From assembly GCA_023548195.1 (NCBI GenBank), contig JAJHZJ010000252.1:6271184-6335183 (forward strand): a stretch of 64,000 nucleotides of DNA, in the 5' to 3' direction. The position numbers were made by a program, and so were the translations under genes. Below are positions 21,560-34,334 of the stretch, piece by piece. Below the pieces are notes generated by a model that saw only the letters and a program-made list of their open reading frames with translations, had not been told where the DNA came from and made no database searches. This stretch comes from Bettongia penicillata ogilbyi (lineage: Eukaryota > Chordata > Mammalia > Diprotodontia > Potoroidae). How positions within the stretch are numbered: position 1 is the stretch's first letter; every line of letters starts with the position of its first letter.

Positions 21560-23270
21560 GATTTTAAAATAAGATTTTATTGATATTTTCTGTATCTTAC
21601 ATTACTATATTATCCTTCCCCTGTCCTTACTCTCAGAGTCATCCCACAAAGGCAAAGAGCAGTTTCTAGAGAGGAAAAAAATTCAGCACAATTGATTGAT
21701 ATGTTGAAAAAGTGTGATATTTAAATATATATGGACCTCCTGCCTCCACACAACATTGAGTGTGTCTTCTCATTTTTCTTCATTTGAGTCCCACTTGATT
21801 TTAAAATTTTGTTTCATTTTACTTTTGAGTTTTTGTTGTGGTATTCTTTCCATTTATATTGCTTTGATTACTGTGTATATTGTTTTCTTAATTTTGCTTA
21901 CTTTAATCTGCATCAGATCATATAGATTTTCCCATGTTTCTTTGGATTCATTACACATACTTCTTATAGCACAGTAATATTCTATTATCTTTATGTAACT
22001 GTTCCTCAATTGATGGATATCTACTTTGTTTTCAATTCTTAGCTGTCACAAAAAAGTCCTGCTTTAAATATTTTGACATATCTGAGAACTTTTTTCTTCT
22101 TGATGGCTTCCTTTGACTATCCTTTTAAGTTTAGTAAAGAAGTCTTTGCAACAAAAGGTATGCACATTTTAGTCACTAAATTTGCATATTTCCAAACTCC
22201 TTTGCAAAATAGTTGTACTACTTCACAGCTCCACTAACAATGTATAAGTGTGCCTCTCTTCCCACAACCCTTCCAACATGGACAGTTGCCATTTTTTGTC
22301 ACACTTGTCAATTTTCAGGATGTGCAGTGAAATCTCAGGATTGTTTTGATTTGTAGTTCTCTCTTTAGTAGTATTTGGTGCATTTTTTTATGTGGTTATG
22401 AATGCTTTACAGTTCTTTTAAGAATTGTTCATATCCTTTGACTGTTTATCTATTGAAGAATGACTGTTAATCATATATAGTTTGTATATATAAATACATA
22501 TATGTATTTATACACACATACACACATGTAAATATCTATATATAGATATACACATATATGCACATATGTGTATGTGTGTGTCTATATCTTGGATACAGAA
22601 CCCCTATCAGAGAAATTTAATATGAAGATTTTTTTTCCCCTCATTTGATCACTTCCCTTCTTATACTAGAAACATTAATATTTTTAATGCAGCTTTTCAG
22701 TTTCAAATAATCAAAAATATCTATTTCATCTTGTGTAATTGACACTGTTTCTTGTTTAGTTAAGAATATACCTCTTGACCATAGCTATGAGAACTATGAT
22801 CTGCTTTCTAATTTTTTTTTTTATAGAATGATCTTTGATATTAATCCCATGAATCTCTTTTCAATGTGTTATGGAGTATGGTGTAACTTGTTGGTTTTAG
22901 CCTAATTTTCCCAGATTATTTTCTGGATTTCCCATGAGTTTTTTTTAATCAAATAGAGAGTTTTTCCTCAGGTAACTTACATTTTCCACTTTATAATGAT
23001 AAACAGTGGGTTATTGAGCTCTATTGTTTCTGATTCTCCCTTGTCTAGTCTGTTAATTATTTCAACTAGCTTTTTAGTTGATTCCCTAGGATTTTCTAAA
23101 TATACCGTATTGATTGCAGAGTGATAGTTTTTTCCTCATTGCCTATTTAAATTTTTTTCCTTGTCTTTTCCTTGACTTATTGCTATACTTAGCATTTTCT
23201 AGAACAATATTGAATAACAGTGGTGATTTTTGGCATCTTTTTATTGTGATCCTGGTTGTCCCAGATCATG
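21560..23270 (-). mobile_element. Old L1 LINE in reverse, ORF2 C-terminus and 3'UTR
   Basis: On the + strand it reads as antisense L1: 'cttatagcacagtaatattc', 'cctcaattgatggatatcta', 'tcacagctccactaacaatg', 'gattgttttgatttgtagtt', 'tcatatcctttgactgttta', and at its right end 'gaataacagtggtgattttt', the reverse of the region after the reverse-transcriptase core. It is more diverged than the copy at 44.6-46.9 kb, with frames broken everywhere. A TA/CA repeat (22480-22590) sits inside it. Confidence 0.8.
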
Positions 23271-23905
23271 AAAACAGTTGAACTTGCTTCATCTTTGGTA
23301 ATAATTTCTGTTTTGGCAAAGTTAGAGAGGATGTGGGGATCAGAGAAAATGTCTAGTTTGCCACCATGTAGCTCATCTCTATCGGCTCATTTTTGTGGAC
23401 CACAAGGAGAGGTGATACTTTGATATATGTCTGTATTCCTGAGGTCCAGCCAGCTAGTCACTTTGGAGAAAACCCTAAACATCGAGAACCAATCAGAAGT
23501 CCTATGTTCTCTCACTGAGGTGCCAATGAGCTTGCTCATGGTATTCATGAGGAGATTTCCCTCAGAATTAACCTTACACAAAAAAGTTATTCTCTATAAT
23601 CCCATCAGTTTGATTGAGTGACTCATCAAATTGATAAGGCATTCCCCTGGTCAACTCATCTTACATTAGTATCTGATAGACAATCTATTTTCCTTTACTT
23701 AACATGCAAATTCTGAACAGGATTAACATTCTGATTTCCCAGTTAGCAGCAAATTAGATACAGAAAACTTGAAAGAAATTGAGATAAATGTTTAGAGAGA
23801 AACATGAAAACACTAAGAAATGATAGCTGGTAGTCTAACAATGAAGGAAGAGACAGAAACCCTAAGAAACAGGCACAAAAATGCTATATTTAGTAATAAT
23901 AATAT
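23271..23905. other. No recognised gene or repeat
   Basis: Nothing beyond chance frames on both strands (for example 23427-23621, 64 codons on +, overlapping 23387-23581 on -). Confidence 0.4.
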
Positions 23906-23911
23906 AATATC

Positions 23912-24000
23912 TAGTATCTATCTATCATCTATCTATCACCTATCTGTCTGTCTATCATTTATCTATCTATCTATTAATCTATCTACCTATCATCTGTCTT
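23912..24000. repeat. (CTAT)n tetranucleotide microsatellite
   Basis: Interrupted CTAT/CTGT units run for about 90 bases. Confidence 0.95.
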
Positions 24001-24002
24001 GC

Positions 24003-24225
24003 TATTTACCAGGCAATTTATAATTATTATCTCATCTGAAACTTACAACACCCCTGGGAGGTAGGTGTTATTATTATCTCTATTTTACAGATGATGAAAG
24101 TGAGGCAGAGGTTAAAAGTACTTGCCCAGTTTCACGTAACTAGTAAGTGTTTAAGGCCAAATTTGAATTCAGATCTTCCTCACTCCAGGACAAATGCTCT
24201 ATCCATCATGCTACTCAACTGACCC
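24003..24225 (-). mobile_element. MIR-type CORE-SINE, antisense
   Basis: 'attatctcatctgaaactta', 'ctgggaggtaggtgttatta', 'tacagatgatgaaagtgagg', 'cttgcccagtttcacgtaac' and 'aattcagatcttcctcactc' appear in antisense MIR order. Confidence 0.85.
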
Positions 24226-24580
24226 GTTTTGTGCCTCTTATAATAATAGATATTCATACTGATTACTGTCTACAAAAGAGGTCAATTTATGTTCAAGTTT
24301 ATGACACATTTTTGGAACATTTCTATAATGATGAACAAAATATGTAGTTCTAGCCTTTGAAAGGGTAAATTCAAGTTAAATGAAAAATTTTCTCATGTAG
24401 AACAGCTAATTTGCTAATGATACAGAATAAATTCATTCACTCAGCAAACTTTTTTAAAGCTCTCTGCTCCTACTCCGGAGCTCTGCAGAACCATAACCAC
24501 CACAACTGGGAAACAATGAACAATTATCCCAACCCCCATACTTTCCTTTTAGTTTGCAGATCCAGCCCAATTACACCCTA
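24226..24580. other. No recognised gene or repeat
   Basis: Nothing supported in this interval between the SINE and the LTR. Confidence 0.4.
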
Positions 24581-24581
24581 A

Positions 24582-25108
24582 TATAATAGCAAGGACCCTG
24601 ACATACACAGGAGGTCCTACTGTACAGGTTCTTTAGATCTGCTTTTCTAAAAGGAAAGCAACTTTTGAGGGGTCAACAACCTACTTTAATTAAGTATATA
24701 TGTCATTCCCTTAGTTCAGGGGAAAAAGTCAGCACCTTGAACTTCAGAGAAAATACAAACAGAAATTACAAACAGAAAGACCAACAGACAGGGCTTCCAA
24801 CTGTCTGACTATAGACAATACATACATCATTACCAGAGAGAGAAGTACCAATATCTGGGTTCTCAAAGCCAACGAGCATCTCAAAATGGCTGCTTAGAGT
24901 ATCATCTGGCACAGGCATCTTCTTCCAAAAAATAAGCCCCAAAGCAAAACCTCAGAATATATATACTCTTTTCAGGGCCGGAGGGCAGAACTCTTGCAAG
25001 CCTGTGCCTCATTAGAAATTAACCAAAGGTGTCTGAGGCCTTTAAATGGGTGGGGAAGATCTTTATCTCTTCCCCTTACCCACCATTAACCTTCCATTAA
25101 CCTTACAA
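24582..25108 (-). mobile_element. Solo LTR, copy 1 of a family present three times here
   Basis: It aligns by eye along its length with 44341-44637 plus 47585-47823 and with 61989-62548. Shared landmarks are 'gatctgcttttctaaaagga', 'gggtcaacaacctacttta', 'ttagttcaggggaaaaagtc', 'gaccaacagacagggcttcc', 'aactgtctgac', and near the right end 'gtatcatctggcacaggc' and 'ccaaagcaaaacctca'. The better-preserved copy at 44.3 kb has TG...CA ends. Orientation is inferred, with only weak support. No internal retroviral genes lie next to it, so it is a solo LTR. Confidence 0.65.
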
Positions 25109-25384
25109 AGCCCTTTTTTCCTCCTCAAGTTGGGTTTATCTCAGGTTATCTTTAAATAGTTAGCATCTCCTGTATATTACAAAGTATGAATCTAAGGGCT
25201 TACACACAATGCTTCTGTAATGTAAGGTGAGATATTTATGTCCTTTCCAAATATTGTACCCAGGAGTGCTAGCATGTTAGAGTTGAGAAGAATTACAGAT
25301 CCTTAACATATTGGAGAATAAGTATCCGCTGGCTCAGGCAATAGATTACAAGGATCAATCTGAGCATCAGGATTTTTGAGAGTT

Positions 25385-25770
25385 GTATTGTATTTTTTTA
25401 ATTAATTTTTAGTTTACAACATTCAGTTCCACAAGCTTTTGAATTCGCAATTTTCTCCCCCTCTATTCTTTTCCCCCTATCCAAGATGCAAGCTGATATA
25501 GGCTCTACATATACATTCACATTAAATATATTTTCACATTAATCACATTGCAAAGAATTGTAACCAATGGACTGAGTGATGAAAAAGAAGAAACAAAAGA
25601 AGAGAGAGAGGAAATAGTATGCATTGATTTGCATTCAGACTCTGTATTCAGACTCTATACATCTTTCTCTGGATATAGACAGCATTTTCTGTCATGAGTC
25701 TTTTGGAGTTGCCTTAGAACCTTGCATTGCTGAAGAAAAGCCAAGTTATATTCTTTTAAGTGATGGGGTG
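25385..25770 (-). mobile_element. 5'-truncated L1 3'UTR, antisense
   Basis: The poly-T start, 'tttacaacattcagttccac', 'gctgatataggctctacata', 'catattttcacattaatcac' and 'tctctggatatagacagcat' form the antisense L1/HAL1 tail. Confidence 0.8.
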
Positions 25771-25854
25771 GAATACCACTGAATCCAATCAGTTCTAGTA
25801 AGTTCTATTTCTGACTTTTTTATTTATAGGTAATACCTGTAGACAGGTTGCATT

Positions 25855-26035
25855 GAGGCAGTATGGTACAGTCAAAGAGGGTTCAATGTGGGTTCAAATC
25901 CTGATTCTGATATTTAATATCTGAATCTACTTGAACAGGTCACTTAACCTTGCTGTAGCCCTGGTTTCCTCATTTGTAAAATAAGATAGTTGAATTACAT
26001 ATCCTTTCAGTTCTTTTTGAACTTTGAGATTCTGT
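25855..26035 (+). mobile_element. MIR-like marsupial CORE-SINE, sense
   Basis: 'gtgggttcaaatcctgattc', 'aacaggtcacttaaccttgc', 'ggtttcctcatttgtaaaat' and 'cctttcagttctttttgaac' run in SINE order. A second partial 3' half follows at 26040-26145 ('gtgtgactttggaagagtca', 'ttattatgtgtaaaatagca'). Confidence 0.75.
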
Positions 26036-26284
26036 TACTGTGTGACTTTGGAAGAGTCATTTATTTTTCTGTGGGTTTCAATTTTATTATGTGTAAAATA
26101 GCAAGATTTGACTAGATGATTTCTAAAGTTTTTATAGGTCTAATTTATATATTTGCTAAATCCAGAAACAGAAACATTAAGATTTCCAGGAAAACCTTAA
26201 AGAATTATACAAGTATGCATTTCTCTTAGCAAAGAAAAATAATTTACAATTTTTAAAATTATTTAAATGTCTAATTTAATTCTT

Positions 26285-26750
26285 TTTAAAAATGTATATA
26301 GTATTTTATTTTTTCCAAGTACATATATAGATAGCTTTCAAGGTTCATTCTTTATAAGATTTTGAGTTCCAAATTCTTTTTCCTCCCTCTTTTCCTTCCC
26401 CCCTCCCCAAGATGGCAAGCAATCTTAATTTATACACATGAAATCATGCTACACATTATTGTGAAAGTCATGTTGTGAAAGAAGAAACACAACAAAAGAA
26501 AAACACATACACACAACCAAAGAAAATGAAAATACTATGCTTTGATCTGCAGTCAGACTCCCATCAGTTCTTTCTCTGGATATGGATAGTATTTTCTATC
26601 ATGAGTCTTTTGGAATTGTCTGAGATCATTGTATTGCTCATAAGAGCTAAGTCTATAAAACTTGATCATTGCACAATGTTGTTGTTACTGTGTACAATGT
26701 TCTCCTGATTCTGCTTATTTCACTAAGCATCAGTTCATGTGATCAGTTTC
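26285..26750 (-). mobile_element. 5'-truncated L1 3'UTR, antisense
   Basis: The order 'aagattttgagttccaaatt', 'aagatggcaagcaatcttaa', 'ctgcagtcagactcccatca', 'tctctggatatggatagtat' and 'gttctcctgattctgcttat' is the antisense L1 tail, close to the 44.6 kb copy. Confidence 0.8.
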
Positions 26751-26759
26751 CAGGTTGAG

Positions 26760-29085
26760 AAAAAACATTTTTAAGGAACTTAGAATGTTTACATGCCTGA
26801 TATATAGCTTTGAGTTCTTTGGTGAAAACTTTTACTTGTCAATCTCATTCCCTTGACATTGAAATTATGTGTAAAACATATTAAGAGGACTTTGGCTCTT
26901 ATGGGGCTTATATGATCTAATAAAGTTGATAAGCCATGCATAAATAATTATGATACAAAATAGAATAATTTTGGATTTCATCAGAGAGAGAGATTGCTTC
27001 TGGTTAGGAATGATCATAGGATCTCATCCAAACTGAATTTTTTCATTACACTGACCACAGATTATTTTTGATGGTTGTTTCTATTAAATGTCTTTAAAAT
27101 GGTCTCATTATTGTTCCAATCTCACTAGCTCTTTGGGGGAAACTGATTCTATTCCAGTTTAGCATTATCAGAAGTATTCTAGAAGTTACCTAGGTCAAAC
27201 TTAACTGCAGTGAAAGTAGAGAAAGAATTGAACTGAGAAAGGAAATAATCATCGATGAACAGTGGCTTTTAGAAACACTATGTTAGGACTTTTTTCATAC
27301 TGAGCTCAGCTATAAAGCATACACATACATCAACCCCAATCTGAAGGGAGTTGATTGCATCTTAAAAGTCAGTAGAAATAAATATCTTGCAATCCAATAA
27401 AATCTGATCTAACAGGTCAGGCTACAAAACAAACCCCATCTGAAATGCTAGCACTGGCCATGTAGCTCATTGATCTAATACCAACCAAAGGCTGAACTGC
27501 TGAATAAGGTCCAGAAAGATAGAGAAGAAACTCCCACTTGAAACTTCCAGATCTTACTTCATAACAACCATTAAGTTAACCATAAAGTTAAAAGAGGACA
27601 TGAAGAAAATAGGATTAAAAGTCATAGGATAGTAAGGAGAAGTTGAAGTATGAGGACAATGTGAAAGAAAATCAAAGAATGAAGTAATGAGAAAATCTAA
27701 AGCAGTGAATTAGACATTAAATCAGTATAACTGGGAGAGAAGACTATGAATCAAAATGGAAGAAAAAGGAGATACAAGTGATTCAGGAAGCAAGGGGAAA
27801 AATTCATGAGACAGAGGTGTTAAATTTCAAAAAAGAGATTCATGCAGAAAAGTATTTCTAGTTTTTATAGTGATAAAGCAGTAAAATCACCAAAAGAGTT
27901 ATAGAGTAATTACTCTTTCAAAGGAGCCACAAAAAGAAAAGTTACATTTTAGAATTCTGCAAGTAAGAGCTATTGGACCTTTGTTCCTAGACCAGAGTGC
28001 AACTCGACGTTGGTAACTTTTTGAACTTGGTAATTTTCAGTGCTAGTCTAGAATTAGGAATTAGGAATGCTTAGGAAGCATTTGTTGAACTGAATTAGGA
28101 GTTTGTGGGCAAACTGGATAGAGAGTATTATGGTCTAGAAAACCCAGAAGCTTTATAGCCATAATCTTTCACAGTCCAATGGCTTGGCTATGCCCTAGCC
28201 ATGCCACTTTCCTCTGCCTACCATTGCCTTTCCTTCTCTTCTGTTCTGGAGTCTTCCATGTGTGGAAACTTTCTAGAAACTTCCAGTTAATAGGTGTTCC
28301 CTGTGACCTGATTCAAATTCATCCTATCTTCTTGAGCAGATTGCTTTTTCCTTCATTCTTCCCTTTATTATGACTTAGAAAAATATTATCAGACATAAAC
28401 ACTTCTTATACAAATAAAGCCAGGAAAAAAGACTGGTATATGAAATTTCAAATATTTGACATGTACTTTGCTTTTAAAAACTATTTAATTTGATGTGAAA
28501 TTATCACCACTGCCTAGCTTGTCTGTGTTCCCCTTTGTTCTTTCCTGTGTATTATTTAAATTTATCATTGATACTCTTATTTCTTTCTTTGCTTTTTTGG
28601 GGGGAGGGCATCATTACCACTCTCCTGCACTAATTCATCACTTCTCTCTCCCCACTTATTTATAACACTAAAGAATAGTCATGAAAAATAAATTTGTGAT
28701 ATAATAATTCCTCCTGAAAATGCATGCCCAATTCTGCAGTTTCAGGACACCACTTCTTCACCAAGAGTATAGCTATGTTTTCATCATCAGACACTCCCCG
28801 ATCTCCAGTCACCTTCTTGGGTCCCACCTCCTGTCTTTCCACCCCCTTGTCCCCATCTCCAGAGTTTTCCAGTTGTAGAACTATAATTAAATCAATTCTG
28901 CCATTATTTCTAGAAGAGTTCTGCTCCACCATGGCCCCACTCACCAGTCTTGTAACTTTCTAGATCAACATGGCCCCACATGGCCACTAGTCCCCTAAGA
29001 GTATGGTCTCTCCTTATTAGAGAAGAAGCTCAAGGACAGAGACTATCTTTGTTTCTATATATCACATGGCAAAATTTGGTTGTCC
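26760..29085. other. 2.3 kb without recognised gene or repeat
   Basis: Frames are short. 28724-28963 (+) and 28660-28944 (-) overlap in the same GC-richer patch and lack any domain signature. No exon with convincing splice borders was found. Confidence 0.4.
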
Positions 29086-29109
29086 ATAGGAGTTCATAAA
29101 TATTATATA

Positions 29110-30320
29110 CCAGTTTCATGATAGTATGCTTGCATGGGTTCTGGATAATGGACAATGCCCTCATGCCTTCCCAGTTACCCAGCAGGGTATGCATTTTAGC
29201 ATGATGTTTTCGGTGATGTAGTCAGATACCTTCAACAAGGGAAAAAATGGCATCAAGAGCAGCTACTGTCAGGATAGTAAATTATTTAACTTGAAAAGCC
29301 TACAAGCCAAGTGGAGAGAGAGGTGGTACATGACTTTTTGATCCACTCAATGTAAACTCTGAGGCTGAGATGCAACCGAGTATAGACCCATTCTTAGCTT
29401 CTTTTGCTAATTTTGGACTGACAGTTAATACCAAGAAAACAGAGGTTCTCCATTAACCAGCACAGCACCATTCATACATGAAACCTTTGGTTATAGCAAA
29501 TAGAAAAAAAATGAACGCTGTAGATAAGTTCATTTATCTTGGCAGTATCCTTTCCGGAGATGTACACATACATGACGAGGTTGACACATGCATTGCCAGA
29601 GTTAGAGCAATGTTTGGGAGGCTCCAAATGAAAGTGTGAGAGAGAAGAGATACTGAGCTGCCTACTAAAACTGAAAGTCTACATAGCTGTTGGGCTGACT
29701 CATTGTTGTATGCCTGTGGAACAGTGCCATGCCAGGAAGCTGAATCACTCTTGTTTGAATTATCTTAGGAAAATTCTGAAGATCACCCTACAAGATAAGG
29801 TACCAGACTTTGAGGTCCTTTCTTGAGCTAAACTGTCAACCATTTAAATTCTACTACAGAGAGTGCAAGGCTGATGGGTTGCTGTAGTCGTAAAGCAAAA
29901 GTACAATTGCCTAAAAGATTATTTTATAGGAATTTCACACAAGGCAAGCACTCCCATGGTGGCAGGAAGAAGTGATTCAATGAAACTCTCAAGGTCCCTC
30001 TGAAGAACTTTGAAATAGATTGAGTGATGTGGGAGACAATGGCATAGGACCACCCTGCATGGCATACCCTCATCAGAGAAAGTGCTGTGCTCTATGATTG
30101 AAGCAGAATTGCAGTAGCTCAAAATTGCAGAAGTTCAAATTTGGAGACATCTCTACTCCAAATGTTCATATGGACTATTTGTGCCCAACACATGGTTCAG
30201 ATTTCTGAGCTTGCATTGGTCTGATCAGCCACAGCTGGACACACCGCACCTTGACCCCAACATAGTGATGTCATTTAGGTCTTCTTCGAGAACACGGACC
30301 AACCAACCAACCAACCATAC
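29110..30320 (+). mobile_element. Non-L1 LINE relic, reverse-transcriptase C-terminal half, with CCAA tail
   Basis: Read across broken frames, the segment at about 29440-30120 gives pieces of a LINE polymerase C-terminal region: 'KFIYLGSILSGDVHIHDEVD', then 'ARVRAMFGRLQMKV' and 'LPKRLFYRNFTQGKHSHGG'. It ends in a (CCAA)n tail at 30298-30317 after 'ggtcttcttcgagaacacgg'. The YLGS...DEV...R and KR...Y...G.R...GG patterns suggest an RTE- or jockey-like clade, not L1. The exact family is not identified. Many stops make it inactive. Confidence 0.65.
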
Positions 30321-30339
30321 ATGCTCATTCATTCATTTT

Positions 30340-30750
30340 TTTGAAATCAAATTTGTCATTACATTCATTAGAGGTCTTAAGATTTTTTAAAAAAATGTCT
30401 TTACAATGTTATTGCTGCATTAACAATTCTCTTGCCTATTCTCACTTTAATATGAATCATTTTATACGATACATTTTATACAGCCTTCTGATGCTGTCAT
30501 TATAGCTGTCTTACAGTAATATCTGTTACATTCATATGCCATAATTTGTCCTGCCATTCCCTTCTAATATATTTGTATCAATTTCATATATATTTTGGAT
30601 ATTATAACAATTTGTTGTAACAAATTTTTTTGTTAACTGTTACTCTTCTAACCACACTGGTTTTGTTTGTACAAATACATGTCAGTTTTATGTGGTCAGT
30701 TTCACCTTCTATGATCCTTCTGTATGTTTCCCTAGCTATGAAAGGTATTT
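30340..30750 (-). mobile_element. Old L1 3' fragment, antisense
   Basis: The segment 'gttacattcatatgccataa' followed by 'tttgtcctgccattccctt' matches the antisense L1 tail ('attcatataccataatttat' and 'tcagtcattcccc' at 45.17 kb). The remainder is strongly diverged. Confidence 0.55.
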
Positions 30751-30784
30751 CCTCCCATTTCCTCTAATTTATGATATCTTCTAT

Positions 30785-30890
30785 GAATGAAAACATTTAT
30801 TAAATGCTTACTATGTAACCAAAAATGTGCTAAGGACAAATACAAAAGTGAAACAATACTCAGGGAGTTTACAATTTAATGAGAGAAACA
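30785..30890 (-). mobile_element. L2-type LINE 3' end fragment, antisense
   Basis: 'aacatttattaaatgcttac' followed by 'tatgtaaccaaaaatgtgct' and 'cagggagtttacaatttaat' is the antisense L2 3' end. Confidence 0.65.
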
Positions 30891-32090
30891 ACTCATATGC
30901 AGGAGTGGTAGCTGGTAAAGGGAGTCATGTTTTGGGAAACCACAAAAATTTTTGAGTGTAACAACAAGGTAGCCACTATCGGAGGAAGTGGTGGTAACAA
31001 TATAATTATTATACTCAGATCAAGAGCTGCAAAGTAGAAGATGGCCCAGGGAAAGAAGGAATAATAAGTTATGGTAGGGTACAAAATCGGTGGAGTGAAG
31101 ATGACAACTCAAAATCATATATCTTGGTAGCATATTCATTTGCAGCTTATTTCAGAATATGGTGTGATATGTTCTAATTTCTTTTAGAATGCTATCTAGC
31201 TTTCCCATAATGTTGTGGTTGAATAGTGATCTGGTAAAGGCCTCTTTGTTTCTTCTATTTTTTAACTATCATATTTGCAAATTCTTATTAATTTTTTTCC
31301 ACCAGATGAATTTGGTTATAATTTTTTATGGTTGCTTTTCTTAGTGTGTTATTTTGTTAAATACTTTAGAACTAACTCCATCCTTCAATTTGCAGGAAAA
31401 AATAAACACATTGATGGGACTCATGACCTACAGTGTTGAGAGGATGAAGATACACAGAACCTGGTTTATCCTTGTCAGGATTCCTCCTGTGGAAGTTGTG
31501 AAGTGCTTCCAGACGCTATATTTGTTTATAAACTTCTCCCTCAGACAACATCTCTTGAGATGTGTTTCATCCTCTCGGTTACTTTACTTGTGCTTTCCTG
31601 AGTTTCAGTAATGATCATTGTACATTATGTGAGGGTTTCAGATACACATGCACCTGATTTTATATGGAAGGAGACAATGGCTTCTATTATTATTATTTAT
31701 TATTTTGTTGACTTTTTTTGGCTATAATATCAAATTAAGCCAACTTCAGGGAAAAGTCAACAATGACACCAAATCTTAAAGCTCATATTTCATTGTCAAC
31801 TTATTAATTCAGGTTTTATATCTGGGCCGAAATGAAGCACTCATAGGTCACTGGATAGTTAAAAGGAAATTTGCTTAGCCCTAACATAGCATGGATATAC
31901 AATATCACTTGCCGCAAGTAGATAGGGCCCCCTTCATCTCTATATGAAAATGTGTCTGGTCATCTGGGCAGGGTTTATATGGTTCTCAGACATCCACCAT
32001 GTCTGAAGGGCACCAATACTACATAGGTAGACACTTTTATGACTCTGGGTGTTCAGGAGGCCACATCAAACAGCCAGAAGTCACTAGCCC
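30891..32090. other. No recognised gene or repeat
   Basis: A frame at 31354-31611 (85 codons, +) follows a 'tttgcag' and ends in a stop. It has no known domain and no good splice donor, so it is not called. A possible very old L1-like antisense piece at 31150-31300 is too weak to call. Confidence 0.4.
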
Positions 32091-32094
32091 TGCT

Positions 32095-32660
32095 AACTAG
32101 ATCCTTTAGGAAGATTTCTTTGGCAGCTGGAGAATGGACTGGAGTGGGGAGAGACTTGAGTCAGGCAGACCAATCAGTAGTTTATTGTAATAGTCCCAAT
32201 GTGAAGTGATGAGAGTCTACACCAAGGCGATTGCATGTCAGAGTAGAGAAGGGAAATATTAGTGATGTTATGAAGAGGAAACAATTACACTTAATATATT
32301 GGATATGGGGTGGAGGTGGTGAGAGACAGTGAAGAGTTGAGAATGACAAGTAGGCTGTGAACTTGAGAACAGGGAGGATAGTGGTGCCCATGACTATAAC
32401 AGGGAAATTTGACAAGAGTGTAGGGGTTTTGGGGAAAGATAATGAATTCAGTTTTGAACAAGTTAAGTTTAAAATGTCTACTAGTTATCCAATTTGAGAT
32501 TTCTGATAGGTAGATGGAGACATGACACGAATTAGACTAGTACTGGATAAATATATTTAAGGATTGTGAGCATAGAGATGATAATTAAATCCTGAGGAAA
32601 TGATGAGATCACCAATCAAGATAGTATAGAGGGTGAAAAGAGGGGGGCCAAGTGTAATGG
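32095..32660 (-). mobile_element. L2-type LINE, antisense internal segment
   Basis: 'gatttctttggcagctggag', 'actggagtggggagagactt', 'cagtagtttattgtaatagt', 'gtgaagtgatgagagtctac', 'tatggggtggaggtggtgag' and 'atgactataacagggaaatt' follow the antisense L2 ORF order. Confidence 0.8.
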
Positions 32661-33423
32661 TAATTTACATGGGAAAATATTTCCCATTCATTAATGGACC
32701 CATGTTATCTGCCTGAATCACATGGAAACCTAAGTCACATATGGTAGGAGGAGCTTGTTGAACAGACGGAACAGAAAGAGTAGAACAAAGCTGAGAGGAA
32801 GTTGGTGAGGCTAGTCAGAGTTGGGAAGGACACAGACAAGCAGGTGCCGCTGAGTTCCTTGTGGGAAGGCCACAGCAGGGCTTGGAAATACCTTTGTTCC
32901 CAGCAGTGCTAACATGCATTGACTTGATTTGGCTTTCTGGTGTTGGGATTTGGCTTTCTGGTGTCTGAATAAATGTTGTTCGTCTCCCTTCTATATGAAG
33001 ATTTTCTCATACTTAGTGATTCAGAATTATGCTGGCTTATTCATAGTTGCCCTCAGTGCTGTGCATATTGCCTGGGTGACACAACAAGAAGAAGTCTTGG
33101 GAGATACCCACAGTTAGTTACCATGAGCTGAATGAAAATTTAGTTAAGGATACTGAGAAGGAGAAGTCAGATAAATAAATGTAGAACTAATGAGCAGTTT
33201 CCTCAGGTATTTCCTAAGGCATTTCCAAACCTAAATCAGATTCCTGTTTGGGACAAAAGACTTTGGTTTAGCATGATATATTGTAAATTCAAAGAATAAA
33301 AAAAATCTTCGCTTGGGACATTTTGATTGGCTTTTTTTTTGGAGGTATTTTAGATAGGAATGGTGACTTATGCCCTAGGCTATGAATATAAAGTTGTGAA
33401 CCTTACCTTAAAAGCGTTATGCT
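32661..33423. other. No recognised gene or repeat
   Basis: Nothing supported. A short direct repeat 'gatttggctttctggtgt' occurs twice at about 32927-32962. Confidence 0.4.
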
Positions 33424-33437
33424 AACATAGGATAATT

Positions 33438-34287
33438 TTTTTTCAGAGTATATTTTTTCTTTATCTTTCTTAGTTTTTGTGAGGAGAGTTTTTTCTTTTT
33501 TATAGTTTTATTTATTTTTAGATTTCAACATTCATTTTCACAAAATTTTGAGTTCCAATTTTTCTCCCCATCTTTCCCCTCCCCCCACCCCATAACACTT
33601 TGCATTCTGATTGTCCCTTCCCTCAATGTGCCCTCCTTTCTATCACACCCCATCCTTTTCTTATCCCCATCTTCTCTCTTTTCTTGTAGGGCAAGATAGA
33701 TTTCTAAACCCTAGCTACATGCAATAACAATTCTCAACATTCATTTCTAATACTTTGAATTCCCTTTGAATTATCTCCCTTCCTTCCTCCCCACCCATTT
33801 CCATTGAGAATTCAATACAGGTTACATTGTTGTGCTGTTTTTTTCCTCAAGATTTCCATAATAGTCATGTTGTGTAAGACTAACTATATTTCCCTCCATC
33901 ATACCCTGTCCCTCATTTATTCTATTCTCTTATTTGACCTTATCCCTTCCCTAAAGTGTTTACTGCTAATTACTCTTTTCTCCCATTTGCCCTCCCTTCT
34001 ATCATTCCTCTCATCCCGGTTGTCCCCTTCTCCCCTACTTTCCTGTAGTGTAAGATAGATTTTCATGGCAAATTGAGCAAGCATGTTATTCCCTCCAACA
34101 GAGTAAGCTTCACCTTTCACCTCTCACTGCTTCCCTTTTCTCCTCCATTGAACAAGATTTTTAGGTCTTTTATGAGTAGTAATTTGCCCCATCCCATTTC
34201 TCCCTTTCTTCTCCCAATATATTCCTCTCTCATCCCTTAATTTTATTTTTTATAGATATCATCCCTTCTGATACAACTCAACCTGTG

Positions 34288-34334
<47 letters not shown>

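Noticed and set aside
23912..24000. Short regular repeats checked as a CRISPR-like array
   Set aside because: Plain tetranucleotide microsatellite in a mammalian genome, with no spacers.
31354..31611. 85-codon frame after a 'tttgcag'
   Set aside because: No recognisable domain, no good donor, and nothing links it to a neighbouring exon.
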